Shown here one piece after another: positions 32,950 through 42,851 of a stretch of 64,000 bases of DNA; position 1 is the first letter of the stretch, and each line of letters begins with the position of its first letter. Source of the DNA: Deltaproteobacteria bacterium (GTDB taxonomy: Bacteria > Myxococcota_A > Polyangia > Polyangiales > Houyiibacteriaceae); NCBI GenBank assembly GCA_017644045.1, contig JAEPMI010000004.1, forward strand, positions 62,001 through 126,000, given 5' to 3'. The notes under the pieces are model-generated. The model made no database searches and was not told the DNA's origin. It saw nothing but the letters and a program-made list of their open reading frames with translations. A program made the position numbers and the translations under genes.

Positions 32950-35013
32950 TCAGTCGACGGTGATCGACTTGGAGACGTTCTTCGGCGCGTCCGGATCGAC
33001 CCCGTGGCCGCGCACGCCGAGCCCTTCGAGGTAGGCGCGCTTCTTCACGCTCATCTTCAGGGCCAGGACCTGGAGCGCGACGGTCGCGGAGAACACCGCC
33101 TGGAGCGTGTCACCGGTCTCGGGCAGCGGCACGTACACCGCGCGATAGCCTTCGGCGCCCATCGGCGCGCGCTCGGCGGCCTCGCGCAGCCGAGCCGACT
33201 CCTCGGCGATCACGAAGGTCTGCGCGCCGCGGATCTTGTGGGTGTGCAGCTGCGAGATCGTCAGATCGACGTCCCGATCGGCGGGGCCGGTCACATAGAC
33301 GAGCGGGTAGTCGGCGTAGAGCGCGCCGAAGTGCTCGGAGAGCCCGCGACGCGGGTCGGAGCCCGACTCGGCGATGGCGTCGAGCAGCGACTGCACCTGC
33401 GCCGCACCGAAGACGGTATTGGTCCCGAGGATGGTGTTGGGTCCGTGCTTGAACTCGGAGCCCTCGAAGCCCTCCGTGTGGTTCAGCACGACCTCGCGCA
33501 CCTTGAGCGCGCCCTCCTTGGCGATGGGCAGCATGCGTGTGGCGAGAATGTGGATGCTCGGCGTCAGGTGCAGCAGGTCCGCCGCTTCCTCGAGCCGCTC
33601 GCTCGTGTCCGCCAGCGTGCGCTCCACGAGCGCCGCGAGGTCGGGCTTGGCCGGCACGTCGAGCCCACGCCGCTTCCCGAGCCGATGGGCGAGCTCGTAG
33701 AAGACGCCGAGCTGAGCGACGAACGACTTGGTCGCCGGGACCGCGATCTCCGGTCCGCAGCGTAGCGGCAGCACGAGATCGGCCTTCTCCTGGCCGAGCG
33801 TCGACCGGACGTTGTTCACGATCGCCGCGACCCCGACGCCCGCGGCGCGCGCAGCGTCCACGACGTCGATCAGGTCCTTGGTCTCGCCGCTCTGACTGAC
33901 CGCGATGAAGAGGTCTTCGGGCTTGAAGAGGGCCGCATGACGCGCACGGACCTCACCAGGTAGCGAAGGGGTGATCGGGAGCTTCGCCAGCTCGCTGAAG
34001 AAGAGCGCGCCGGCACCCGCCGCGTGGAACGAGGTACCGCAGCAGACCACGTGGACCTGACCGCCGCGACCGACTGCCTGCGCGATGCGATCGCAGAGCT
34101 GGTTCGCGAGACCGGCGTACTCGACGTCGTCGTCGAAGGCCGCGCGCAGATCGCGCAGCGTCTGCGGCTGGGCGTGGATCTCCTGCTCCATGAAGCTGCG
34201 GAAGGGCTCCTGGAGAGCGGTGTCCTCGATGCGGAGCTCGCTCTCGACGGTCGCCCGTTCGAGGGGCGCGTCCGGCGCCTCCACCGCGTAGACGTGCTGC
34301 GCCTCGGCGCCGAGCTGAACCATCTCGCCTGCGTTCAGCGGGAGCAGCGTCCGGGTCTGGGTGAGCACCGCGCCGAGATCGGAGCTCGCAAGAGCGAAGG
34401 AGCCCTTCTCGTCCTCGCCGATGCCGACGTAGAGGCTCGATCCACGCTTGATGACCACCACCGCGCGGCTGACAGGATCGACCGTGACCGAGGCGAACGA
34501 GCCCTCGAGCTTGGCGCAGGCGCGGCTCGCCGCGATGCGGAGCGCTCGCGCGCGGTCGGCCCCGTCTTCCTTGAGCGCCTCCGCGAAGAAGTGCTCCACG
34601 GTGTGGACCACCACCTCGCCGTCGTTGTCGGACTTGAGTGTGTGGCCCTCGGAGCGCAGCCAGCTCTGCATGGCGTCCGTGTTGGTGACGTTGCCGTTGT
34701 GCGCGCCGTAGAGATGGATGTGGCAGCGCACCTCGTGAGGCTGGGCGTTGAGATCGTCGACTGCGCCGAAGGTCGCCCAGCGGACCTGACCGCAGAAGAC
34801 CTGACCCGACATCTGGTCGATGCCGAGCCCCGGAACGATCTCGGACGGGGCACCGACCGACTTCCGCAGGTCGACCTCCTCGGACGTCGACGACTGCGTC
34901 GCCGCACCCGTCGAGTCGTAGCCGCGATACTGAAGGGCTCGAAGCAGGACGCCGCCGGTCGCACCGAGGTCGTCGCGGTCCGCCGAATACACCAGGCCGA
35001 TGACTCCGCACAT
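32950..35013 (-). CDS. glmS: Glucosamine-6-phosphate synthase (isomerising)
   Basis: The 687-residue enzyme starts MCGVIGLVYS, so Cys 2 becomes the N-terminal nucleophile after Met removal. LQYRGYDSTG and CGQVRWATFG are glutaminase motifs. Two SIS domains follow, the first with CCGTSFHAAGAG, SQSGETKD and AVPATKSFVAQ, the second ending in KRAYLEGLGVRGHGVDPDAPKNVSKSITVD, matching the usual KS(I/V)TV ending. It makes glucosamine-6-phosphate from fructose-6-phosphate and glutamine for peptidoglycan and lipid A. The protein is about 75 residues longer than the 609-residue E. coli enzyme. An AGGGG lies 7 bases before the ATG. The long gap upstream with inverted repeats may hold its control. Confidence 0.95.
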   Translation of the reverse strand: MCGVIGLVYSADRDDLGATGGVLLRALQYRGYDSTGAATQSSTSEEVDLRKSVGAPSEIVPGLGIDQMSGQVFCGQVRWATFGAVDDLNAQPHEVRCHIHLYGAHNGNVTNTDAMQSWLRSEGHTLKSDNDGEVVVHTVEHFFAEALKEDGADRARALRIAASRACAKLEGSFASVTVDPVSRAVVVIKRGSSLYVGIGEDEKGSFALASSDLGAVLTQTRTLLPLNAGEMVQLGAEAQHVYAVEAPDAPLERATVESELRIEDTALQEPFRSFMEQEIHAQPQTLRDLRAAFDDDVEYAGLANQLCDRIAQAVGRGGQVHVVCCGTSFHAAGAGALFFSELAKLPITPSLPGEVRARHAALFKPEDLFIAVSQSGETKDLIDVVDAARAAGVGVAAIVNNVRSTLGQEKADLVLPLRCGPEIAVPATKSFVAQLGVFYELAHRLGKRRGLDVPAKPDLAALVERTLADTSERLEEAADLLHLTPSIHILATRMLPIAKEGALKVREVVLNHTEGFEGSEFKHGPNTILGTNTVFGAAQVQSLLDAIAESGSDPRRGLSEHFGALYADYPLVYVTGPADRDVDLTISQLHTHKIRGAQTFVIAEESARLREAAERAPMGAEGYRAVYVPLPETGDTLQAVFSATVALQVLALKMSVKKRAYLEGLGVRGHGVDPDAPKNVSKSITVD

Positions 35014-35188
35014 GGCGGTGCCCCTACCACGAGGGGCCAGGAGCGTCCCCCGCGAACCGGCCGGTGCGTGCGTCGCCGCACTCGCTGATGGCGGGCACCC
35101 CCGCTTTTCCGAGGGGAAGCTCGTTCACCGATCCAACGAGTGAGCATGCTCAATGCGGGCCTGCCGAGTTCGGTCCACCCTCCATCGC

Positions 35189-35210
35189 AGAAGCTAGAAG
35201 TTCAGCTTCT
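35189..35210. promoter_or_regulatory. Overlapping inverted repeats upstream of glmS
   Basis: AGAAGCT and AGCTTCT flank eight bases. Inside them TAGAAG and CTTCTA form a second, shifted palindrome around TTCAG. Such nested dyads are typical of operators for dimeric regulators. They lie about 180 bases before the glmS start. The regulator is unknown; none is coded beside it. Confidence 0.4.
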
Positions 35211-35325
35211 AACTTGTGGACGGCCGGGCTTCGGTGGCACCATCCCACACACCACACACACCCCCATCGGGGTCCGGCCTCCACGATTAACTCATTCGCG
35301 GTCCCTCCCCGCGCGCCCCAAAAGC

Positions 35326-35360
35326 AACGGACCGGCAGCCCTCAGGGTTGCCGGTCCGTT
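35326..35360 (-). terminator. Long-stem terminator of the small lipoprotein gene
   Basis: AACGGACCGGCA and TGCCGGTCCGTT form a perfect 12-bp stem that extends through CCCT/AGGG. On the minus strand it is followed by GCTTTTGG. It sits 24 bases past the stop at 35385. The plus strand side has only CGCTTTCG, so terminating in that direction is less likely. Confidence 0.8.
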
Positions 35361-35384
35361 CGCTTTCGAGCGCCGAGGCGCGGG

Positions 35385-35813
35385 TCAGTCGTCGTCGTTG
35401 CTGCTCGAGCTCGTGCTCGCCGTGTTCTTCTTCACCACGAGCACCTCGCTCGGGTGCGACACGGTCATCGTTCGCTCGACCGAGATGATCAGCTCGAACT
35501 CGGAGGTCGGCGTGGTGGCCGTCATGCGACCGATGCGCTCATCGGGGTCGTAGTCGAGCTCACCGACCACGTGAGGCGTGCCGCCCTTCGGCTTGATCCA
35601 GACGACGTAGTGTTGTCCGCCCTGCGAAATGCGATCGGCCGGCGGTAGGTGCTCGAGCTCGACGGTGACCATGTGGTTCCCGCCGGTGTCCTCGACGATC
35701 ATCATGCCGTCGGTACCCGCAGATCGAGCGGTGCCGGTGAGCACGTATTCGGAGGGGCCACCGCAGGCGAAGAGCCCGAGGGCGAGAAGCATGAATGTCA
35801 GGGTGCGTGCCAT
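35385..35813 (-). CDS. Small lipoprotein of unknown function
   Basis: The 142-residue product has a signal peptide MARTLTFMLLALGLFAC with lipobox Cys 17, then GGPSEYVLTGTARSAG. Residues about 30-120 form an all-beta domain with alternating hydrophobics (GMMIVEDTGGNHMVTVELEHL, QHYVVWIKPKGG), of the kind seen in anti-sigma-like or OB-type folds. The tail is Ser/Asn/Asp-rich (STSSSSNDDD). The ATG at 35813 fits the signal peptide; the in-frame extension upstream is not credible. A strong terminator follows. No family recognised. It lies 88 bases after the Omp85 gene stop and may be transcribed from its own promoter. Confidence 0.75.
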   Translation of the reverse strand: MARTLTFMLLALGLFACGGPSEYVLTGTARSAGTDGMMIVEDTGGNHMVTVELEHLPPADRISQGGQHYVVWIKPKGGTPHVVGELDYDPDERIGRMTATTPTSEFELIISVERTMTVSHPSEVLVVKKNTASTSSSSNDDD

Positions 35814-35901
35814 GAAGTCTCCTTGGACGGGGAGCATAGCGGCCGAGCCGGCGAAGGGAAACGAAGAGTTGGTGGAGCGGCCGTGACCCGACGTTGCAGT
35901 C

Positions 35902-38046
35902 TCAGAAGGCCTCACCGATCGAGATGTGGAATGCACCCGGCCAGCGCGTCAGACCGAAGAAATTCACGTCGGTGTCGTCGGACGTGACACGTCCGACGCG
36001 CTCGGCATCGTCGAAGGTCTGCGCCTTTGGAACGCGGAACCCGAGATCGAGGCGGATCGCCCCGATCGGCGTGAAGTAGCGAAGGCCGAAGCCGACCGAG
36101 AGCTGCGGATGCTTGAAGTCGAGCTTGGGCCGTCGGTTCACGTCGCCCGCGTCTCCGAAGAGCACCAGGCCGATGTCGGCGGTCAGCGGCATGCGTAGCT
36201 CGACCTGCGCCAGCCACCGCCTCACACCGCCCTGCCGGCCGCTGCCCAGGCGGTTGGCGAGGTAGCCGCGGTTGCCCGCCGCACCGCCGCCGTAGAAGCG
36301 CTCGGTGCGCGGCCCGATTTCGGCGCTGATGTCGTCGACATCCGGGTCGTTGACCGAGGTGATGAACATCGCACCGACGAGGAAGCGCGCGGCGATCGTG
36401 ATGCGACGCGGGAGCGGGATATACGCGCGGACGTCCGGTTGGATGCGGATGTAATCCCAGCTGCTCGCACGGCCGAAGATGTAGCCGGCCTCCTGCAGGT
36501 TGAGCTGAAAGTAGAAGCCACCGTGGGGACGCGTCGGGTCGTCCCGGAGGTCGAGCCAGAAGACCTGCTCGAAGCGCATCAGGAAGTACGACTTCGGCAA
36601 GTCGGGTAGCTCGGGTTCGGTGATCTGGTCGGTGACTCGCTCGTTGATCTCGCCGGCGGGCACCTTGTACCAAGTGAACGCTGGCAGACCGAGACTGATG
36701 AAGATCTTCTGCCGCCAGAAGTGCCGCTCGAGATAGAGGCCGGTGTCGATCTGGTGCCGGAAGAACACGTCCCGCTGGTCGAGTCCGAGATCGTAGCGGA
36801 AGTCGAGCCGGAGGTTCGTTCGCGCCTCGATGAACGCGGGCTGTCGCAGCGTGACTTCGGTGGTGAGACCCGGTCGGGGGTTCTCCGGACCGGGGAACTC
36901 CTGAGGGAAGATGATCTTCGGCTCGATCTTCGTGGTGAGCCGGCGAAGCCCGCCGAGGAAGTTTCGATTCTCGTAGCGGGCGACGAGGTGCAGGTCCCAC
37001 CGCGAGAGAGACACCTGGCTGAAATCGTTGCGCTGAATGATGCCGCTGGTCAGACCGCCACCGAGCCCGAAGCGATGCTTGCGCGCAGCGGATACGGTCA
37101 CACGCACCGGAACGACGTTGCCGTGCTCCGGGATGAGTGGCTCGACGGTGACCGCAGAGAACGCTCCGAGCCCGTAGATGGCTCGCTGGGCATCGCGGAC
37201 GGTCTCTTGGGAGTAGCGCTCACCCGCGAAGATCTGCGCGGCGGCCGCGATCGTGTCGGCCGGTAGCTCTCCGCTCTCTTCGACCTGCACGTCTCCGAAG
37301 ACGCAGACGGGGCCGGTCGAGACCTGGAGGTCGACGGTGGCCTTTCGCGCGTCGCGGTCGATGCGCACCTGCCCTTTGATCTGTGCGCGCGCGTAGCCCC
37401 CCTCCGCGAGAACCTGGCGCATGGCCGCCTTGGTTTGGTCGTAGAACGCCTCGTCCCAGCGCTCGCCCTCCTTCAGGGAGACGGCGTTCATCAGACCCTC
37501 ACGCAGCTCGGTGGGGACATCGTCGAGGCCGTAGATCGTGAGCGTCTCGAGGGTGGTGGGGAGCCCCTCTTCGACCACGAACGTGACGGAGACCTCGCAC
37601 CCCTCGTCGTCGTCGATCCGCTCGCACCCGGGCTCGGGGTCATCTGGGTCGAGCAGGTCCGTCCCCTCTGCGGTCTCGGGCACCACCCGGGTGTCGGTGA
37701 CCCGTGCGTGGTGGTGACCGCGGGCGGCATACCAACGTTCGATCCGCTCCGCGTCCTGCTCGACCAGCACACGATCGTAGTAGGGCCACTCGGTCCACGG
37801 CCAGGACCAGAGCTCGAGCTTGGCCCGATCGCCCACGAAGGGAGGCTCACCGCACGTATCCGAGTCGAGAACGTCGAAGTCGAACTCGACCTCGTCACGC
37901 TCGCGGGTCGCGAGGCAAGCGAGCACCGAGTCGGGGTCGAAGACCTCGGCACCTTCGACCGCCACGCTCTCCACGCCATAGCGGTTCGGAGGAACCTTCT
38001 GGCAAGCAAAGAGGGTGAGGAGCAGGAGTGCCCAGCGAGTCTTCAC
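35902..38046 (-). CDS. Omp85/TamA-like outer-membrane protein with a lipobox
   Basis: The 714-residue protein has two or three POTRA-like domains (YGVESVAVEGAEVF; LETLTIYGLDDVPTELREGLMNAVSLKEGERW; VCVFGDVQVEESGELP), followed from about residue 315 by a 16-strand-type beta barrel. The C-terminus has GLRYFTPIGAIRLDLGFRVP, the usual Omp85 closing motif, and GGAAGNRGYLANRLG. It should fold or translocate proteins at the outer membrane. The start GTG at 38046 overlaps the stop of the TamB gene as GTGA. The predicted signal ends LTLFAC-Q, a lipobox, which is unusual for this family. Confidence 0.88.
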   Translation of the reverse strand: MKTRWALLLLTLFACQKVPPNRYGVESVAVEGAEVFDPDSVLACLATRERDEVEFDFDVLDSDTCGEPPFVGDRAKLELWSWPWTEWPYYDRVLVEQDAERIERWYAARGHHHARVTDTRVVPETAEGTDLLDPDDPEPGCERIDDDEGCEVSVTFVVEEGLPTTLETLTIYGLDDVPTELREGLMNAVSLKEGERWDEAFYDQTKAAMRQVLAEGGYARAQIKGQVRIDRDARKATVDLQVSTGPVCVFGDVQVEESGELPADTIAAAAQIFAGERYSQETVRDAQRAIYGLGAFSAVTVEPLIPEHGNVVPVRVTVSAARKHRFGLGGGLTSGIIQRNDFSQVSLSRWDLHLVARYENRNFLGGLRRLTTKIEPKIIFPQEFPGPENPRPGLTTEVTLRQPAFIEARTNLRLDFRYDLGLDQRDVFFRHQIDTGLYLERHFWRQKIFISLGLPAFTWYKVPAGEINERVTDQITEPELPDLPKSYFLMRFEQVFWLDLRDDPTRPHGGFYFQLNLQEAGYIFGRASSWDYIRIQPDVRAYIPLPRRITIAARFLVGAMFITSVNDPDVDDISAEIGPRTERFYGGGAAGNRGYLANRLGSGRQGGVRRWLAQVELRMPLTADIGLVLFGDAGDVNRRPKLDFKHPQLSVGFGLRYFTPIGAIRLDLGFRVPKAQTFDDAERVGRVTSDDTDVNFFGLTRWPGAFHISIGEAF

Positions 38047-41000
38047 GGCTCCCACATCAGGTCGACGGACCAGTTGGTCGGAACGTCATAAGTGCCGGAC
38101 CACACCAGGCTGCGCGGCAGCACGAATTCGACCGTCGCGCCTCCCGTGACGGTGCCTCCGCCGCCTTCACTGTTTGCTCCACCGCCCACGTAGCCCTCGA
38201 CATAGGCTCCGAGGATCACATCGTCGAGGGCGTCCGGGATGAGCTGGTCGGCCTGGAATCCGACGCGGAGCGTGGCCGTCCCTCCCTCCGACTCGATTCC
38301 GAACACCGGGATGTACTCTCCGAGCTCCTGTCGAGTGACCGAGCTGAGTACGCCCGCGAAGAGGCCGGTGAGGAACGAGGCCGCCTGTTGGGTGGCGGTT
38401 TGCGACGAAGCTCCTGGTCGTCCGCGCACCAGGAGCTGAATCGCCTCGGAGTTGCTGATGCTCGCGTCGCGGGAAGAGGAGAACTGGAGCTCGGGCCGCA
38501 GCAGACGCCCAGTGATCTTCGCCGTGATCAGCTCACCGGATCCGAGGTCGTGGGTGGCTTCGATGTCCACGGTGGGGTCCACGGAATTGCCCCCGGTGAA
38601 GCGAACCTCGCCGCGTTTGAACTCGAACTCCTTGCCCATGAAGGAGATGAACCCGCGCCGGATATCCACGGGCCCGCTCATCCGGACGCCGTCCTCGTCG
38701 AGGACGATGGTGAGCCGCGGCTGGACCTGCACCGAGAAGTCGTCGCGACGAACCCAGAAGGGCACCGAGCGCACGCGGATCTCGGTTCGGTCCGCGATCT
38801 GGCTCTCGCCCTCCTCGGGCTCTTCGGCCTCGAGCTCGACCAGCGCGTCCGGGTCGAAACCGGGCTGGTCCTCGTAGATCACGTCCGAGTGCTGGGTGAG
38901 CGGCTGGAGGGTACGGCCGAGATCCATCGGGAGGCGAACGGCCGTGCGGCGCATCCGAACCCGCATGCGGTTCACGTCGGGATTGAAGTCCGCTTCGATC
39001 TCGGTGTCGGTGTCGAGGAAGGCGTAGACCACCCCCTCGACCCGGAGCGGGAAATCGTCGCTCTGGATCTGGATGCGCGCGGATCCCGGGAGCCATCCGT
39101 CGAGCTCGATGTCTCCGTCGACCCGAACGTCTCCGTCGCGGTCGGCGAAACGCAGTCCGTCGATGGTCACGGTCTGGTCGTGGAGCGCGAGACCACCGTT
39201 GAGGTCCTCGATGCGCAGATAGGGCTGACGCAGGACGAAGCCGATCCCGCCCATCCGTAGCTGCCCTTCCACGTCGACCTCGGTCCCGACGCCGCTCGCC
39301 CGCACGTCACCGTCGATGGTGCCGTGCGGCTCCGAGAGAATGGGCACCGCGGCCAGCAGCGGCTGCACCGGCGCCTCGTCGAAGCGTACGTGTCCCTGCC
39401 AGCGACCGTCCTCCGGGAGCTCGGGTACGACGATGTCGCCGCCCCAGCGAACCGGTGAGCGTCCGTCGAACTGCATGGCGATGCGCTCGTCCGAGCTCAG
39501 GTCACCGCTGACCTCGGCGCGGCGCGCGTCGAGGCTCCCCTGGAGGCGCAGGTCGAGCGGCTCGCTCCCGCCCACCGTGAGGCCCGCCACGCTTCCCCGA
39601 ACGCTCACGCGCGGCTCCGCGTCGAAGAGGTCGACCCCGTCGACGTCGAGGTCGAGCGTCCCGCTCGCGGTCTCGCAGACGATGGGGACGTCGTGGAGCG
39701 GCAGCCCGCGCGCTTCGACCGCCAGCTCCACCTCGGGGATGCGCTCGGGCGGGGTCTCGACCCACTCGTGGACCGGCGTCTCCACGAACGCCTCGACCAC
39801 CAGGTTCTCGACGCCTCCAGTCTCGCCGACGACCCGCAGCTCGGTCTCGCCGTTCTCGAAGATCAGCACCATGCGTGCGCGCGGCCGCCCCTGACCGCAG
39901 CCTTCGGCGTTGGGATCGGTGTAGCGCGAGAGCACCTGGAGCTGACCCGTCATCGCTCGCAGCGCCGCCTTCAACGGATCTCTCCCGCGAGCGGAGAGGC
40001 CCCCGCCGGAGAAGCGGCCCTGCGCCGACACCGCGACCGGCACCTCGACCCGTGCGGGCGCCGGTAGCGTCTCGAGCGACTGCTCGGGCATGGTCAGCTC
40101 CACCGACCAAGGTGAGGCCAGGAAGCCGAGGGGCTGGTTCGACGTGAGCCCCGCGACCGTGAAGTCGGACGCGTTCGTGACCACGCTCGCGATGGGCTCG
40201 TTCGACGTGCGTCGCAGGTCGACCTCGAGCCGCAGGTCGGACCCGTTCAGTCGCCCGTCGAGCTTCACGTTCACCGGGTCCACCTCGGGGACGTCCAGGT
40301 CGCGAACGGACACGAGCGCCGTCAGGTCCGGCTCCACGAGGGTCCCGCGGAAGGTGAGCTGGGTGTCGATCCGCCCTTCGATCTCGGGCAGCCCTTCGAC
40401 GAGCTCCGGCACGAGCCCCAGGCGGAGGTTCGCGGTCGTCACCGTCGCGTCCCAGGTCGCATCCGGGAGCGCGCGGAGCGGCTGGCGATCGGGCAACTCG
40501 GCGCGGGCGTCCACCTGCGCCTGACCGTTCCCTTCCGAGTCGAGGGAGAGCGAGAGAACGAGCACGCGACCGCCCTCCCCGTCCGGCTGCAGGTCGATGT
40601 CCCAGGACGCGCGCTGGAAGTGGACTCCGTCGAGCTCGAGATCCTCGACGCGTCCGTCGGTGTCGAGCACCGGCCGGTCCATCGAGCCGGTGAACGCGAT
40701 GCGGGCCGAAGCCATGCCGCTCAGCCCGAGATCACCGAGACCGAAGCGCCGGGCGATCGTCTGGAGATCCACCCGTTCGAGCTCGATGCGAGCGTCCGAG
40801 CCGCGACCGTTCAGGTCGAGGAAGCCGTCGGCGTTCACGCCCATGTCACCGGTCTGCACGCGCATGCCCGCGACTCGGACGCCGCGCGCGGGATCGATCC
40901 GGGCCCGGTTCAGCTCGACGGTCACCGGCTCGGGCATCGGCCCACGAACGCGCGTGCGTCCGTCGACCGTGACCGCTCCGCTCTGCTCGACGGAGGCGAC

Positions 41001-42743
41001 GAGGTCCACGTCCGCGTCGAGCTCCATGTCGGGCATCGAACCGCGTACGTTCCCGTCGATCGCGTAGCGTCCCCCCGGTCCGCCACCGGCGATGGTGAGT
41101 TGGGCGGTCTGGATGGCCGTGTCGTCCGCGCGCAGGTCCTCGGCGCGCAGTCGGACGTTGGCCTGCGGCGCCGGAAGGTTCCCGCGCACACTCCCGTTCA
41201 CGTCGAGCGAGCGGGCAGTCAGCCAGGGCGTGCGCAGATTCCGCCCGCTGACTCGACCGCTCGCGTCGACGTTCATCGGTTCGCCCTCGCCGCCGGGATC
41301 GAGTCGCACCCGAGCGTCGACCGTGAGCCCGCCGCCGATCGGCCCGTCCACGACCTCGCGTAGGTTCGGGTCGGCGGCGAGGTTCGGCAACTCCGCGTCG
41401 ACAAAAAGGTCCATCGATCCGTCGAAGCCGACCCGACCGGTCACGTCGAGGTGGCCGTCCTCGCCCTCGAGGTGGGGCACGTCGAGCTCGAGGATGTCCA
41501 GGTCCTCGTCGCCGAGGGTCGCCGCCGCGTGGAGCTGCGGCGCCCGGTAGGTCTCGCCGTCGAGCGAGAACGCCACCGCCTCTCCGTCCACCACGACGCG
41601 TCGCCGACCGTCGTCGCCTGGTGGGTGGAGCTGCGCGTCGATCGCCCCCTCGAAGCGCGAGCCCTCCATCGGCGTGAGCACGGCGCCGAGATCGACGCCC
41701 GTGCTCTCGACGCGCGCGTCGATCCGCTCGAAGCCCTCCGAGAGGCGCGCCGTCGCGAGCAACGGACCGCCGGCGGTGTCGAGCTCGACCCGGGCGTCGA
41801 TGGCGTCCGCGAGGCTGCCGTCGGCCGTGAGTCGCCCCTCGACGGGCGCGGCCAGGAGCTCCGCCACGTCCGGCAGTCCCGCCGCCTCGAGCGTCGCCGG
41901 AGAGCCGCGGAACGCGAGCTCGGCCTGGTACTCGTCCGGGTAGGACTCGCCCCAGACGGCCGTCACCGGCCCTTCCACGTAGTCACCCTCCATACCCGCC
42001 ACGCGCAGGTTCACGGTCGACTCGGCTCCGGGCTCGAGGAGCTGGACCTCGCCATCGAAACGCTCGACCGAGGCCACGACCTCCCCGTCGACACGCCGGA
42101 CGAGCTCGGCGTCCAAGTCCCGGACCGTCACGTCGATCCGGTCGTCGACGATCGCCTCCGCGTCGAGGCGAAGGCCGCGCACGTCCAGCTCGGGGCTGAG
42201 CCGGTCGACGCGTCCGTCCTCGAGAAGGATGTCGCGCACGACGATGTGCGGGAGGTTCAGCGGTCCGGTGCTCGGCTCGTCGGGGGACGGCTCCACCGGA
42301 GTGAAGGCGTTGGCGATGCGGAGCTCGCCTTCGTCATCGACGCCGAGGTCGACGAAGGGCCGCCGCACGCGAACTCGGTCGACCACGAGCCGGCCGACGA
42401 AGAGATCGAGCCGCGAGACGTCCACGCCCACTTCGTCGATCGAGAGCACGACCACGCCTTCGGGATCGCGAACGACGAAGTCGTGGATCTCGATGTGCTG
42501 GAGGTGCACGTGCTCGATGCTCATCGAGAAGTCGCCCGCCAGGGTCTCGTTCAGGATGGGCGCCACCTCCCCCACGATCGCCTCCCGCGCGATCGGGGAG
42601 TCGAGGTGGAAGACGACGCTGGCGAGGAGGGTTCCGACGAAGGCCAGCAGCCAGAAGAGCGTTCGGCCGACCCCCCGGGCGACTCGCCGCACCAGGCTCC
42701 GGGCCGGGCGCTCGTCACCTCCTGCCGGGCCCTGGTCGTCCAT
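38043..42743 (-). CDS. tamB: TamB-like inner-membrane translocation/assembly protein
   Basis: The 1566-residue protein has one N-terminal membrane helix (about 26-46, TLFWLLAFVGTLLASVVFHL) after a basic stretch. Most of the length is repeated beta strands of the AsmA/TamB bridge type, with many units like VRGRNLRTPWLTARSLDVNG. The C-terminal 330 residues match the TamB (DUF490) domain, with VRFTGGNSVDPTVDIEA, LLVRGRPG and the terminal strand ending DLMWEP. Such proteins span the periplasm and move lipids or assist barrel folding. The Omp85 gene follows with a 4-base GTGA overlap, so the two probably form one complex. Confidence 0.9.
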   Translation of the reverse strand: MDDQGPAGGDERPARSLVRRVARGVGRTLFWLLAFVGTLLASVVFHLDSPIAREAIVGEVAPILNETLAGDFSMSIEHVHLQHIEIHDFVVRDPEGVVVLSIDEVGVDVSRLDLFVGRLVVDRVRVRRPFVDLGVDDEGELRIANAFTPVEPSPDEPSTGPLNLPHIVVRDILLEDGRVDRLSPELDVRGLRLDAEAIVDDRIDVTVRDLDAELVRRVDGEVVASVERFDGEVQLLEPGAESTVNLRVAGMEGDYVEGPVTAVWGESYPDEYQAELAFRGSPATLEAAGLPDVAELLAAPVEGRLTADGSLADAIDARVELDTAGGPLLATARLSEGFERIDARVESTGVDLGAVLTPMEGSRFEGAIDAQLHPPGDDGRRRVVVDGEAVAFSLDGETYRAPQLHAAATLGDEDLDILELDVPHLEGEDGHLDVTGRVGFDGSMDLFVDAELPNLAADPNLREVVDGPIGGGLTVDARVRLDPGGEGEPMNVDASGRVSGRNLRTPWLTARSLDVNGSVRGNLPAPQANVRLRAEDLRADDTAIQTAQLTIAGGGPGGRYAIDGNVRGSMPDMELDADVDLVASVEQSGAVTVDGRTRVRGPMPEPVTVELNRARIDPARGVRVAGMRVQTGDMGVNADGFLDLNGRGSDARIELERVDLQTIARRFGLGDLGLSGMASARIAFTGSMDRPVLDTDGRVEDLELDGVHFQRASWDIDLQPDGEGGRVLVLSLSLDSEGNGQAQVDARAELPDRQPLRALPDATWDATVTTANLRLGLVPELVEGLPEIEGRIDTQLTFRGTLVEPDLTALVSVRDLDVPEVDPVNVKLDGRLNGSDLRLEVDLRRTSNEPIASVVTNASDFTVAGLTSNQPLGFLASPWSVELTMPEQSLETLPAPARVEVPVAVSAQGRFSGGGLSARGRDPLKAALRAMTGQLQVLSRYTDPNAEGCGQGRPRARMVLIFENGETELRVVGETGGVENLVVEAFVETPVHEWVETPPERIPEVELAVEARGLPLHDVPIVCETASGTLDLDVDGVDLFDAEPRVSVRGSVAGLTVGGSEPLDLRLQGSLDARRAEVSGDLSSDERIAMQFDGRSPVRWGGDIVVPELPEDGRWQGHVRFDEAPVQPLLAAVPILSEPHGTIDGDVRASGVGTEVDVEGQLRMGGIGFVLRQPYLRIEDLNGGLALHDQTVTIDGLRFADRDGDVRVDGDIELDGWLPGSARIQIQSDDFPLRVEGVVYAFLDTDTEIEADFNPDVNRMRVRMRRTAVRLPMDLGRTLQPLTQHSDVIYEDQPGFDPDALVELEAEEPEEGESQIADRTEIRVRSVPFWVRRDDFSVQVQPRLTIVLDEDGVRMSGPVDIRRGFISFMGKEFEFKRGEVRFTGGNSVDPTVDIEATHDLGSGELITAKITGRLLRPELQFSSSRDASISNSEAIQLLVRGRPGASSQTATQQAASFLTGLFAGVLSSVTRQELGEYIPVFGIESEGGTATLRVGFQADQLIPDALDDVILGAYVEGYVGGGANSEGGGGTVTGGATVEFVLPRSLVWSGTYDVPTNWSVDLMWEP

Positions 42744-42851
42744 CCGGATATCTCTAGTGGTCTCGCCGAGAAAGGAAAGGGACGGCGGAGTTTTTCACCC
42801 ATTTGGTGTGGAGGGCGAAAACACGAGCGATCTCACGTATAAGAGGGGCAC

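Larger units (their letters stand above)
35014..35384. other. 371-bp intergenic region with several inverted repeats
   Basis: No credible gene is visible here. It holds a perfect palindrome TGAGCATGCTCA (35141-35152), a set of overlapping inverted repeats around AGAAGCT/AGCTTCT (35189-35210), a long-range stem in which GTGGA-GGCCGG pairs with CCGGCC-TCCAC (about 35215-35290), and a terminator. It lies upstream of glmS and downstream of the small lipoprotein gene. A structured RNA or glmS leader is possible, but I recognise no known family, and no glmS ribozyme. Confidence 0.5.

Noticed and set aside
35014..35384. glmS ribozyme or tRNA/tmRNA gene
   Set aside because: No ribozyme core, T-arm GTTCRA or CCA end could be found; only unassigned stems are seen.
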